Shown here piece by piece: positions 52,422-60,520 of a DNA stretch of 64,000 nucleotides. Below the pieces are notes generated by a model. The model searched no databases and was not told the origin of the DNA. It saw only the letters and a program-made list of their open reading frames with translations. Made by a program: the position numbers and the translations under genes. The first letter of the stretch is position 1. Each line of letters opens with the position of its first letter. Source of the stretch: WHSW01 sp963821345 (GTDB lineage: Bacteria; Actinomycetota; Thermoleophilia; Solirubrobacterales; 70-9); assembly GCA_963821345.1 (NCBI GenBank), contig CAWGDM010000002.1:62001-126000 (forward strand), read 5' to 3'.

Positions 52422-52742
52422 GTGCGTATCACTCAACTGCTGAAGACGAAGTTTGCCGCGCTCCTGCTGGTCGCGATCATCGCGTCCCTGCTGGTGCCGG
52501 CGTTCGGTGGGGCACAGCAGGCCAGCCCGACGACGAGCCAGTACTCGGATCGGCTCACGCAGGTGAGCACCAACGGGACCCCGCCCTCGAGCAGCAGCTC
52601 GGGGCTGGGCGGCAACGTTGGCCCGCTTCCGTTCACCGGCTTCGACGTGATCGCGATGGCCGCGGTCGCGCTCGCGGTCACCGGGCTTGGCCTCGCGCTG
52701 CAGCGCGCCGTTTCGCGCGACCCAGGCGACGACCTCTCGTAG
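52422..52742 (+). CDS. Small exported LPFTG protein
   Basis: 106 residues from GTG 52422; AAGGAG lies 10 bases upstream. The signal segment is KFAALLLVAIIASLLVPAFG; the mature part contains ASPTTSQYSDRLTQVSTNG and a Ser/Gly stretch, then LPFTG, a hydrophobic helix (FDVIAMAAVALAVTGLGLAL) and a short polar tail with Arg. Clear relative of the product at 36714: same order of SPT, QY, ST, LPFTG. Candidate sortase substrate. Its upstream ATGAGA array suggests control by the adjacent OmpR-type system. Confidence 0.78.
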   Translation: MRITQLLKTKFAALLLVAIIASLLVPAFGGAQQASPTTSQYSDRLTQVSTNGTPPSSSSSGLGGNVGPLPFTGFDVIAMAAVALAVTGLGLALQRAVSRDPGDDLS

Positions 52743-52749
52743 AGAGACG

Positions 52750-53625
52750 CTAGGTCCTCGCCGCTCGCCTTCGGCGGGCGGCGAGGCAGCGCTTGCGCAG
52801 CTTGCGCGCGAGCTCGACGTCGGCCAGGCCCGGGGCGCCGCCGCCGGCGCCGGTCTCGATCAGGGTCGGCAGCGCCTCGAACCGGGGGTCTGAGAGAAAG
52901 ACGCCCAGGCCGCCCTCGCCGATCTCGCCCTCGCCGAGGGGGGCGTGGCGGTCGCGGTTGCCGCCCAGGGGGATCATCGAGTCGTTCAGGTGCAGGCATC
53001 GCAGGCGCTCGAGGCCGACCTTCGTCTCGAACTCCTCGAGCACCTCGTCTAGCGCCTCGGCGGTGCGGATCTCGAACCCCGAGGCGAGCAGGTGGCAGGA
53101 GTCGAGGCAGATCCCGACCCGCGGGTGGCCGTCGAGCAGCTCGACCAGGCCAGCGAGCTCGTCGAAGTCGCGGCCCAGCGGCCCCTGGGTGCCGGCGGTG
53201 TTCTCGAGCAGGATCGGGCAGCGGGCCGAGTCCGAGAGCGCCTTGGCGATCGCCTTCGCCGCCCGCTTCATCGACGGTGCGAGCGGCTCACCCTTGCACG
53301 CCCCGGCGTGCAGGACGACGCCGTGGGCGCCGATCCCGTCGCCGACCCGCAGCGCGTGGGTGAGCGACGTGATCGACTTCCGGCGGATCTCGCGCTCCTT
53401 GCTGGCGCAGTTGATCAGGTAGACGGCGTGGATCGTCGCCGAGTCGATCCGCGAGGCGCCGATCGCCTGGCGGAATTCAGCGAAGTCATCGTCGCTGTAA
53501 TTGGTCGGCCGCCACATCCGCGGACTCTGGTTGAAGATCTGAATCGCGTCCGAGCCGCTGTCGATCCCGCGCTCGACCGCGAGGGCGAGCCCTCCGGCTG
53601 TGGAAACATGGCAGCCAATCAGCAT
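52750..53625 (-). CDS. nfo: Endonuclease IV (AP endonuclease)
   Basis: 291 residues. It starts MLIGCHVSTAGGLALAVERG and carries the metal-site motifs of the family: IHAVYLINCAS, GVVLHAG, LLENTAG, ICLDSCHLLASG and LHLNDSMIPLGGNRDRHAPL. The enzyme cuts DNA 5' of abasic sites in base-excision repair, using three zinc ions. ATG 53625. A 17-codon remnant of a second nfo 5' end lies beside gltX (56530-56587). Confidence 0.95.
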   Translation of the reverse strand: MLIGCHVSTAGGLALAVERGIDSGSDAIQIFNQSPRMWRPTNYSDDDFAEFRQAIGASRIDSATIHAVYLINCASKEREIRRKSITSLTHALRVGDGIGAHGVVLHAGACKGEPLAPSMKRAAKAIAKALSDSARCPILLENTAGTQGPLGRDFDELAGLVELLDGHPRVGICLDSCHLLASGFEIRTAEALDEVLEEFETKVGLERLRCLHLNDSMIPLGGNRDRHAPLGEGEIGEGGLGVFLSDPRFEALPTLIETGAGGGAPGLADVELARKLRKRCLAARRRRAART

Positions 53626-53720
53626 CAGGGGGCCTTTTTCGCGCTTTGCAGAGCCAAGCGCGGGACTGTAGCGGCGGTGTCAGCTTGACCCGCGATCCCG
53701 CGTAATCAAGCGTGACGTGA

Positions 53721-53743
53721 AGCGATTTAGGCACTGAATCGCT
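53721..53743. repeat. Inverted repeat AGCGATT-N9-AATCGCT
   Basis: Perfect 7-bp arms at 53721-53727 and 53737-53743, in the 347-base gap between nfo and the RTX gene. Could form a hairpin or be an operator. No T-run follows. I see no gene in 53626-53972; the open frames there lack a ribosome site or family likeness. Confidence 0.4.
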
Positions 53744-53972
53744 AACTGTTCTCTGAGCGCAACTGTCTTGGAGATGCTGCGCGGGCGAAGCGCGACCGTG
53801 GCGCTTGACGTCGGCCGGTACAAGCGCCTCAATGCCGACCCGGCCTTGACCCCCCGAGCCTTCGGTGAGAGGCTCGCGCCACACATCGGTGGATCGCCAG
53901 TCTGCCGGCAGCCTGAACCGACTCGTCACGCACCTGGCCTCCACCCTCGCTTGGCTTCAAGGGAGGTAGTAC

Positions 53973-54728
53973 TTGACTCGAAGAGCACTTGTGGGCGTCG
54001 CAGCGGTTGTGGCGGCACTTGCCTGCGGATTCGTGCCTGCAGCCGCGTCGGCCAGCGACGATCCCTGTACCGCGACCGGCTCCAACTTGATCGGCGGCCC
54101 GAGCCGGAATGTGTTCTGCGGCACCTCGGGCAACGATGTCCTACTCGGCAACAGCGGCGACGACGAGCTGCGCGGCTTTGACGGCAATGACACCCTCGAC
54201 GGGGGCTCAGATAACGACCTACTGAACGGCGGGTCGGGCAACGACAGCCTCACCGGGGGCATTGGGATCGACATTGCGCTCGGTGAAGGTGGCAACGATC
54301 GGCTCCACCTGCGCGACGGAGAGGTGGACAACGTCGTCCAATCGTGTGGATCCGGGACCGACTCGCTCGATATGGACCTCGCGGACGTGGCCTCGCTTGC
54401 CATCACGGGCATCTCGTTGTTGTTTCTGGCGTGCGAAAACATCACGGTAGGTGCAATCCATGAGGGTCCGAACGTGGTGATCTCCGGCCGCTCGCTAAGG
54501 GTCGGCAAGAATGGCCGTGCCGCAGCGCGGCTTCGCTGCCCGAGTTGGCTCGACATACCCTGCGGGGGCAGTCGCGCTCACGATCCTGACCAAGTCGAAG
54601 AAGAAGCGACACCAGCCGCCCACGCCGACTCGATCCGCGCCGGGGACAGCGGCCACGTGCGGCGGTGTGGCTCTCCCGCCGCGACCGAGAGCATGCTCGG
54701 GGCGCGAACCACCGCGCCAATGGGATGA
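53973..54728 (+). CDS. Secreted RTX-type calcium-binding repeat protein, C-terminus disrupted
   Basis: TTG 53973 with GGGAGGT upstream. The signal peptide (RRALVGVAAVVAALACGFVP) is followed by nonapeptide repeats of the hemolysin type: GTSGNDVLLGNSGDDELRG, GGSDNDLLNGG, GGSGNDSLTGG. After SLRVGKNGRAAARLRCPSWL the frame seems to shift in a run of five G (54564-54568): the continuation AVALTILTKSKKKR is in the next frame, and a later IRAGDSG segment is back in this one. Probably a decaying gene; repeats upstream are intact. Confidence 0.65.
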   Translation: MTRRALVGVAAVVAALACGFVPAAASASDDPCTATGSNLIGGPSRNVFCGTSGNDVLLGNSGDDELRGFDGNDTLDGGSDNDLLNGGSGNDSLTGGIGIDIALGEGGNDRLHLRDGEVDNVVQSCGSGTDSLDMDLADVASLAITGISLLFLACENITVGAIHEGPNVVISGRSLRVGKNGRAAARLRCPSWLDIPCGGSRAHDPDQVEEEATPAAHADSIRAGDSGHVRRCGSPAATESMLGARTTAPMG

Positions 54729-54914
54729 TCAAGTCGGTCGAGAAGGGCGCTTCGTCGGGACAAGACCCCCTCTCCGAGGAGGTCCGCCCGTGAACGTAGG
54801 GCGCGGGCGGCGCGGCGCATCGGGGGCGAACACTCGTCTGACTTCGCGCCGACTACGTATCGGCTGCGGTTGACCACAGTGGACGCTGGAAGTGGTGCTT
54901 TGGACGACGAAGCG

Positions 54915-54965
54915 CTACTCAGCTACGCCCCGGCCAGAGCGAGATACTGCGCAGGCGATGTCACA
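54915..54965 (+). repeat. 51-bp direct repeat, copy 1
   Basis: Runs from upstream sequence into the first codons of the SnoaL gene at 54958. Identical to 55409-55459 except for one A/G difference. Includes GATACT, a -10-like hexamer 9 bases before the ATG. Confidence 0.85.
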
Positions 54966-55383
54966 GCAAACCGTTGAGGAAATTGTTCGCATGGGATATG
55001 CCCGGTTCAACGGAGCCGAACGCGAACCCCATGATGAGAAAGAGCTTGCCTCGCTGGACGTCTGGCATCCCGACGGCGTGTACGTGAACTCCGCCAACGA
55101 TCCCGACCCGGCCGTTCACCGGGGCATCGAGGCGGTGAGAAGACAGGTAGGGCAATGGGTAGATGCCTATCCCGACCTGCAGGTGGTCCCGCTGGAACTC
55201 CAGACCAATGGCAATCGAGCGTTCGTGTGGGTTCGGTTCTCCGGCCACGGTGCAGGCAGCGGGGTTCCCATTGACATGGAGATGGCTCACGTCGTCACCA
55301 TCGACGAGGGCGGCAAGACGCTCCGCCTTGAGGAATACCCGGAGCGCGCCGACGGCCTCCAAGCCGCCGGGCTGTCGGAGTAG
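54958..55383 (+). CDS. SnoaL/NTF2-like fold protein (paralogue 1)
   Basis: 141 residues from ATG 54958. A cone-shaped NTF2-like fold is suggested by the N-terminal helix QQTVEEIVRMGYARFNGAER, WHPDGVYVNS, HRGIEAVRRQVGQWVDAYPD and the closing strand segment. It ends GLQAAGLSE, the shared tail of the paralogues at 55452, 60521 and 61681. Ligand and activity unknown: the fold hosts isomerases, hydratases and non-enzymes. GATACT 9 bases upstream suggests a short or absent leader. Confidence 0.8.
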   Translation: MSQQTVEEIVRMGYARFNGAEREPHDEKELASLDVWHPDGVYVNSANDPDPAVHRGIEAVRRQVGQWVDAYPDLQVVPLELQTNGNRAFVWVRFSGHGAGSGVPIDMEMAHVVTIDEGGKTLRLEEYPERADGLQAAGLSE

Positions 55384-55408
55384 GCGCGTCCTGACCACTC
55401 CGTAACTC

Positions 55409-55459
55409 CTACTCGGCTACGCCCCGGCCAGAGCGAGATACTGCGCAGGCGATGTCACA
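55409..55459 (+). repeat. 51-bp direct repeat, copy 2
   Basis: Second copy of 54915-54965 with one mismatch, again covering the promoter-like GATACT and the first codons of a SnoaL gene. Indicates recent tandem duplication or gene conversion of the promoter region. Confidence 0.85.
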
Positions 55460-55862
55460 AGAGAACGCCAAGATCGCGCTGATCGAGGCGGCCTATGAAG
55501 CCCTCGCCGAGGGCGGCCTGGACCGGTTTCTCGAACATTGGACCGAGGATCTCGACCACCGGGCGATCGAGGGTGCGCTCGACGACCGAGGTCCGCTACA
55601 CGGAAGGGAAGCCATGCGGGCCTACGTCCAGGACTGGATGGACACCTTCGACGGGCTTGAGATCCAGCCGATCGAGTTGGTCGACGGTGGCGGGAACACC
55701 GTCGCCGCGGTGCTGCGGTTCGGCGGACGCGCGAAGCTCAGCGGCCTCGAGACGGATTCCACCTTCGGGGTTGTCTTCTGGATCCGAGACGGAAAGATCG
55801 CGCGCGGCCGCGAGTACGCGACCTGGGAGCAGGCCCTCGAAGCCGCCGGGTTGTCGGAGTAG
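55452..55862 (+). CDS. SnoaL/NTF2-like fold protein (paralogue 2)
   Basis: 136 residues from ATG 55452. Starts MSQENAKIALIEAAYEALAE, has HWTEDLDHRAIEGALDDRGP and REAMRAYVQDWMDTFDGLEI, and ends ATWEQALEAAGLSE. Same family as 54958, but the two proteins differ strongly outside the ends, so the duplication is old although the promoter repeat is nearly identical. Function unknown; the Asp/His/Trp-lined cavity is typical of small-molecule binding. Confidence 0.8.
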   Translation: MSQENAKIALIEAAYEALAEGGLDRFLEHWTEDLDHRAIEGALDDRGPLHGREAMRAYVQDWMDTFDGLEIQPIELVDGGGNTVAAVLRFGGRAKLSGLETDSTFGVVFWIRDGKIARGREYATWEQALEAAGLSE

Positions 55863-56044
55863 CGGCGACCGCGGCGCTACGGCGCCGTCCCGGTGGGGCG
55901 AGCCGACACAAACGAACCGTCACCCCCCACCGCGCAGCCCGATCGAATTCCGCCGACGTGGACGTTCATCGGAAAGCGATCGGGCGGGCGGGTCGCCCGG
56001 CCGACAACCCGGGTGAAACGCCCGAAGCGAACAAGGGGGACTGG

Positions 56045-56392
56045 ATGAGACTCAGCAACCGTGCCGCCGCGACCGTCGCGGCAGGAGTCGTCTTGGCCAT
56101 TGGCGGAAGCGGCATCGCATCGGCCGCGGGAGCGAACGTTTCCGGTCCCTACGACCCCTACGCCGTCGGGGCGCCCAGCGGCAACGGGAACGGGAACGGC
56201 CACGCCTACGGCCGACCCTGCGCGGGCTGCGTCGGTAACGCCGACTGGAAGAACCCGCCCGGGCAGCTGCCCGATGGGACCGACCAGAACCTCGGCTACG
56301 AATGCGATGGCAACGCCGGCGTCGGCGCGACCAACCCGGCGCATAGCGGTTGCGCGACCGGCGGGGGCGGAGACGACGGAGGCACCACCTAG
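56045..56392 (+). CDS. Secreted Gly/Asn-rich protein with paired cysteines
   Basis: 115 residues from ATG 56045, with AAGGGGGA upstream; an earlier in-frame start at 55958 lacks support. Signal peptide (RLSNRAAATVAAGVVLAIGG) with likely cleavage after ASA. The mature part has NGNGNGHAYG, C-AG-C, the segment KNPPGQLPDGTDQNLGYECD and NPAHSGCATGG. The four Cys could form two disulphides. The PPGQ...GYECD...NPAHSGC pattern occurs in small secreted actinobacterial proteins of unknown role. Confidence 0.7.
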   Translation: MRLSNRAAATVAAGVVLAIGGSGIASAAGANVSGPYDPYAVGAPSGNGNGNGHAYGRPCAGCVGNADWKNPPGQLPDGTDQNLGYECDGNAGVGATNPAHSGCATGGGGDDGGTT

Positions 56393-56529
56393 TCGGTACC
56401 GGCGCCACGCTCGACCAGTCGGCAGCCACCCGCGTAAACGAAGTCGCGGCGTTGCTGGCTGGTTCGGGCACGAATTGGCACTAGAGGGGGTTTGGTGGCG
56501 CCCCTCACCCCCGAAGAACCCGCATCAGA

Positions 56530-56587
56530 AATGGGATTCGAGGGTGGCGAGGCCCGCTGTGGAAACATGCGCGCCGATCAGCAACGT
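56530..56587 (-). pseudogene. Remnant of a second nfo 5' end
   Basis: Read on the minus strand from about 56587, codons give LLIGAHVSTAGLATLESHF and then TGA. The first eleven residues match the start of the intact nfo (LIGCHVSTAGG), including the DNA stretch CATGTTTCCACAGC. It diverges after STAG. This suggests that nfo once began here, divergent from gltX, before duplication or insertion moved the intact gene 3 kb away. Confidence 0.6.
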
Positions 56588-56588
56588 C

Positions 56589-57974
56589 GTGAACCAGTCC
56601 CCGATAGTCCGCTTCGCCCCTTCACCGACCGGTGCCCTGCACATCGGTGGGGCGCGCACGGCGCTCTACAACTGGCTCTACGCGCGCGGCACCGGCGGCC
56701 GGCTGGTCCTGCGGATCGAGGACACCGACCGCGAGCGCTCGACCCCGGAGAACGTCGAGCAGATCCTCGACGCTCTGCGCTGGCTGGAGCTCGACTGGGA
56801 CGAGGGCCCGTTGAGCCAGGCGGAGCGCTCCGAACGCCATCGGGCGCGGATCGAGGAGTTGGTCGAGGCCGGCAGGGCCTACCCCGACACCGCGACCGCC
56901 GACGACGTGCGCGCCTACAAGCGGGCCCACGACAACGCCGGCTACCGCGGCGAGCCGCGGCCGGGGGAGGGGGCGGCGATCCGGCTGCGGGTCCCCGACG
57001 AGGGCGAGACGGTGGTCGATGACGTGATCCGGGGCGAGGTCCGGTTCGAGAACCGGCTCACCGACGACCCGGTGATCGCCCGCGGCGACGGCACGCCGCT
57101 CTACAACTTCGCCGTCGCCGTCGACGACCTCGAGATGCAGATCACCGACGTGATCCGCGGCGACGACCACCTCTCGAACACGCCCAAGCAGCTGCTGGTG
57201 CTCGCGGCGCTGGGCTGCGAGCCGCCGCGCTACGCGCACCTGCCGCTGCTCCATGGCCCCGACGGCAAGAAGCTCTCCAAGCGCCACGGCGCCGCCTCGG
57301 TCCAGGAGCTGCGCGCGGCCGGCTATCTGCCGGCGGCGCTGCGCAACTACCTGGCGCTGCTCGGCTGGGGGGCGGATGACGACCAAACGATCCTCTCGAC
57401 CCCGGAGCTGATCGAGCAATTCTCGCTCGAGCGGGTCGGCCGCTCGGCGGCGATCTTCGACGAGAAGAAGCTGCGCTGGCTCAACGGCCGCTACATGCGC
57501 GAGCTGCCGCTCGACGATTACGTCGAGCAGGCGGCCGGCGAGCTCGAGCGAAGCGGCCACGCCGAGGCGGCGGTCGACCGCGAACGGCTGCGGGCCGCCT
57601 GCGCGATCGCCCAGGACAAGGCGCAGACGCTGGACGAGCTCTGGCCGCTGATCGCCTTCCTGTTCGAGCCCCCTGTCGACGACCCGAAGGCGTGGTCGAA
57701 GGTGATGGAGCGCGACGCGGTCGGCGCCACGCTGGCGGCGGCGCTCGAGGTGATCGACGAGGTCGAGCCGTTCGAGGCCGAGGCGCTCGAGGTGCAGCTC
57801 GGAGCCGCTGTCGAGCGGCTGGGAGTGAAGCCGCGCGACCTGTACCAGCCGCTGCGGGTCGCGATCACCGGCACCTCGATATCCCCGGGGATCTTCGAAT
57901 CGCTCGCCACGCTGGGGCGCGAAGCGGTCGCCGAGCGTGTCCGTGCGGCGATCGCACGCCTGCAGAACGCCTGA
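56589..57974 (+). CDS. gltX: Glutamyl-tRNA synthetase
   Basis: 461 residues from GTG 56589 (VNQSPIVRFAPSPTGALHIG); longer frames upstream cover the nfo remnant and unrelated sequence. Class I signature HIGGARTALYNWLYARG and KMSKS-type loop KKLSKRHG are present; GDDHLSNTPKQLLVLAALG is typical of the family. It charges tRNA-Glu, and in organisms lacking GlnRS also tRNA-Gln; which applies here cannot be told. The C-terminal anticodon-binding helices are complete. Confidence 0.95.
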   Translation: MNQSPIVRFAPSPTGALHIGGARTALYNWLYARGTGGRLVLRIEDTDRERSTPENVEQILDALRWLELDWDEGPLSQAERSERHRARIEELVEAGRAYPDTATADDVRAYKRAHDNAGYRGEPRPGEGAAIRLRVPDEGETVVDDVIRGEVRFENRLTDDPVIARGDGTPLYNFAVAVDDLEMQITDVIRGDDHLSNTPKQLLVLAALGCEPPRYAHLPLLHGPDGKKLSKRHGAASVQELRAAGYLPAALRNYLALLGWGADDDQTILSTPELIEQFSLERVGRSAAIFDEKKLRWLNGRYMRELPLDDYVEQAAGELERSGHAEAAVDRERLRAACAIAQDKAQTLDELWPLIAFLFEPPVDDPKAWSKVMERDAVGATLAAALEVIDEVEPFEAEALEVQLGAAVERLGVKPRDLYQPLRVAITGTSISPGIFESLATLGREAVAERVRAAIARLQNA

Positions 57975-58022
57975 AACCGCCAGTCCGGGCTAAACAAGCG
58001 CGCTCTACTGCCGATCTATGGA

Positions 58023-59123
58023 GTGAGCGTGCGCGACCGTGCGCGCGAAGGGCATGAGAACGCGACCATGAGCCAAGCGACGAAGGCGAAGCAGAGCGGC
58101 GGCGCCGAGCGCCGGGCGGGCGTCGGTGGCCGACGCCTGGCCGACGCCTTCGACGCGGTCACCCAGATGCCGACGCTCTCCGAGGCGCGCCGCCGCCTGA
58201 TCGGCATCTGCGAGCGCCAGGCTCCCTCCGCGGGCGACGTCGCCGAGGCGATCGAGGCCGACACCGCGCTGGCGATCGCGGTGATGCGGGCCGCCAACAA
58301 CGGCGAGGGGCCGGCGGGGCGGACCGGCGGGGTTCGCGAGGCGGTCGAGTACCTGGACGCCGACGGCGTGATGCTGCTCGCCGGAGGCCTGGAGACCTAT
58401 GACGTGCTCGAGCAGCCCGGTCCGGCCGGGCGCCACGAGCGCTTCCGCCGCCACGGGGTCGCCGTGCGGATCGCCACCGAGCGGGTTGCCGAGGTCGCGC
58501 GACTCGCCCAGCGCGACGAGCTCGCGGTCGCTGCGCTTCTTCACGACGTCGGCAAGCTGGTGCTCGCCGAGCTCTACGGCGACGAGCAGCCGCCCGAGCG
58601 CCGCGCCGAAATGCCCGAGGACCGGGCCCGGCGCGAGCGTCGCGAGCTCGGCATCGACCACGCCCTGGTCGGCGCGGTGCTGACCCGCCGCTGGGGCCTG
58701 CCGCCGGTGATCGCCTCCTCGGTCGAGCGCCATCACGCCGCCGACGCCTCCGGCCACGCGGCCGCGATCCGGCTCGCAGATCTGATCGTCCACCACGCGG
58801 CCGGCGATCCGGTTTCGTCCGACGCGATGCGCGAGTGCGCCAGCGCGCTCGACCTCGACGACGACGGCCTCAACGGGCTGCTGTTCGAGTTCCCGCACGT
58901 CGGCGAGCGCCGTCGCCGCGCCACCGAGCCGTGCCCGCTGTCGATGCGTGAGCTCGAGGCCCTGCGCGGGCTAGCCGAGGGCAAGGTCTACAAGCAGATT
59001 GCCCAGGAGCTGACCCTGTCGGTCAGCACGGTGCGGACCCACCTCCACAACGTCTACCGCAAGATCGGCGCGGTCGATCGGGCCCAGGCGGTTCTGATCG
59101 CCCGCGACCGCGGCTGGCTCTAG
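58023..59123 (+). CDS. HDOD-domain protein with C-terminal LuxR HTH
   Basis: 366 residues from GTG 58023; ATG 58068 is an alternative. The HDOD domain spans about residues 40-270 with LLHDVGKLVLAELYG and the segment RRWGLPPVIASSVERHHAAD. The C-terminal HTH reads LSMRELEALRGLAEGKVYKQ and STVRTHLHNVYRKIGAVDRA. HDOD is usually a non-catalytic relative of HD hydrolases, although the HD pair is kept here. Direct fusion to DNA binding makes it a one-component regulator; signal unknown. Confidence 0.83.
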   Translation: MSVRDRAREGHENATMSQATKAKQSGGAERRAGVGGRRLADAFDAVTQMPTLSEARRRLIGICERQAPSAGDVAEAIEADTALAIAVMRAANNGEGPAGRTGGVREAVEYLDADGVMLLAGGLETYDVLEQPGPAGRHERFRRHGVAVRIATERVAEVARLAQRDELAVAALLHDVGKLVLAELYGDEQPPERRAEMPEDRARRERRELGIDHALVGAVLTRRWGLPPVIASSVERHHAADASGHAAAIRLADLIVHHAAGDPVSSDAMRECASALDLDDDGLNGLLFEFPHVGERRRRATEPCPLSMRELEALRGLAEGKVYKQIAQELTLSVSTVRTHLHNVYRKIGAVDRAQAVLIARDRGWL

Positions 59124-59170
59124 ACACAACTCCGCCAGGTCATTGGCTTCGCCTCCGGGCGTGCGTGGGG

Positions 59171-59785
59171 CTACTCGATAAGCGAGGAGCGCATCCCGAT
59201 CGCCACCGCGTGGGTGCGATCGCGGGCCTCGAGGCGCGAGAGAACGGCCTTGGTGTGGGTGCGGACGGTCTCGGTGCTGACCCCGAGGCGCTGAGCGGCG
59301 TCGACGGTCGAGAGCCCGTTCGCGTACAGCTGCAGGATCTCGCGCTGGCGTCGGGTCAGCCCGTCCCCGCGGCGACCGCGCTTGGCGGCCGGGTCGACGA
59401 ACGTCTCGGCCTCGGCGGCCGCGTCGACAGCACGCTCGAGGTGGGCGGGCGGCGAGCACTTGGCGACGAACCCGGTCGCGCCGGCGCTGATCGCCTCGAC
59501 CGCCGCGTAGCGCTCCGGGCGGCTGCCATGGGCGACGATGCCGAGCGCCGGGCGCGCCTTGCGCAGGGCTCGGATAGCGGGAAGGCCGATCAGCGAGTCG
59601 TCGCCGTTGACGGTGCCGAACTCGACGATCGCGACGTCGAAATCGCCGAGCGAGGTGATCACCGCGAGGGCGTCGCGGCCGTCGGTGGCCTCCTCGACCT
59701 CGTAGCGGTCCGCGAGCAGGCCGCGGACGCCGGCCCGCACCGCGGGTTGCTTATCGATTACCAGGCAGCGTCGTTCGTCGTTCAT
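59171..59785 (-). CDS. LuxR/NarL-type regulator with pseudo-receiver domain
   Basis: 204 residues from ATG 59785 (MNDERRCLVIDKQPAVRAGV). The layout is receiver plus HTH (LTRRQREILQLYANGLSTVD, ETVRTHTKAVLSRLEARDRT). The phospho-acceptor position reads AIVEFG, with Glu in place of Asp, and the upstream acidic pair is reduced to a single Asp; the Lys of VAKCSPPAHL is kept. It is therefore probably not switched by phosphorylation. Convergent with the HDOD-LuxR gene, whose HTH is related. Confidence 0.82.
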   Translation of the reverse strand: MNDERRCLVIDKQPAVRAGVRGLLADRYEVEEATDGRDALAVITSLGDFDVAIVEFGTVNGDDSLIGLPAIRALRKARPALGIVAHGSRPERYAAVEAISAGATGFVAKCSPPAHLERAVDAAAEAETFVDPAAKRGRRGDGLTRRQREILQLYANGLSTVDAAQRLGVSTETVRTHTKAVLSRLEARDRTHAVAIGMRSSLIE

Positions 59786-59984
59786 TGCATAGCCCCGTGT
59801 TCCGGGCCGGACAACCCGGATCAACTCACCGACTGGATGCCCCAGTCCGCTCGCTCCTCTCGGACTTGGCGCCATCGTAGCCGGGTCCGGGCGGTCGGTC
59901 AGCCCGACCTCTGCTAGGAGCGAGGTTTTTCCGCCGCCGTTCGCTAGAACCTTTCGCGATGGACCTCAGCGGAGGAGCGCGGCG

Positions 59985-60383
59985 TTGATCTCGGTGACCT
60001 CGAAATCCCGGTACGCCGTCGTCGCGATGGCCGAGCTGGCCCGGTCGGGCGAGCGCCCGGTCCCGATCGCCCAGGTCGCCGAGCGCCGTGGGATGCCGGT
60101 CCAGTTCCTCGAGCAGCTGTTCTCGACCCTGCGACGAGACGGGCTGCTGCTGAGTCAGCGCGGCGTCAAGGGCGGCTACCGGCTCGCCCGCGACCCCGAC
60201 CAGATCACGGTGCTCGAGGTTGTCCAGGCTCTCGACGGCAAGGTCGGCGCCGAGGCCGACGAGGCCGGCGGGATCTGGAAGGAGGGCGTCGGCGCCCTTC
60301 GCGACGTCTTCAGCCGCACGACGATCGCCGACATCGCCCGCCGCGAGGCCGACGAGGTCGGGGCCGGCATGTACCACATCTAG
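59985..60383 (+). CDS. Rrf2-family transcriptional regulator
   Basis: 132 residues from TTG 59985, which has a strong GGAGGAG seven bases upstream. Winged helix with SKSRYAVVAMAELARSGERP, RRGMPVQFLEQLFSTLRRDG and GVKGGYRLARDPDQITVLEV. The three Cys that bind Fe-S in IscR/NsrR are absent, which resembles CymR, the cysteine-metabolism repressor. A cysteine synthase gene lies 3.3 kb downstream, but no shared operator was identified. The preceding 59786-59984 shows no gene. Confidence 0.87.
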   Translation: MISVTSKSRYAVVAMAELARSGERPVPIAQVAERRGMPVQFLEQLFSTLRRDGLLLSQRGVKGGYRLARDPDQITVLEVVQALDGKVGAEADEAGGIWKEGVGALRDVFSRTTIADIARREADEVGAGMYHI

Positions 60384-60440
60384 AAGGCGTGGCTTGCTGA
60401 AGGGGGATACCGCTTGTCTATGCGGTTTCTGCTTCGGCTG

Positions 60441-60494
60441 AGGACGGTGGAGGACGGTGGAGACTGGGGTTCACTGGGGTGCACAGTGGGGTGC
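60441..60494. repeat. Short tandem repeats
   Basis: AGGACGGTGG occurs twice in tandem (60441-60460), followed by ACTGGGGTTC, ACTGGGGTGC and ACAGTGGGGTGC (60463-60494). They lie just after the Rrf2 gene and beside a decayed SnoaL gene. Confidence 0.6.
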
Positions 60495-60520
60495 AGCGTT
60501 ACGGGGTGCCTGCGGGCGGC

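Noticed and set aside
53768..54181. Open frame overlapping the RTX 5' end
   Set aside because: No ribosome site, no family likeness and it overlaps the well supported RTX signal peptide region.
54511..54873. Independent gene in the frame with ALTILTKSKKK
   Set aside because: It has no signal or start context and its useful part continues the RTX protein after a likely indel, so it is treated as part of that gene.
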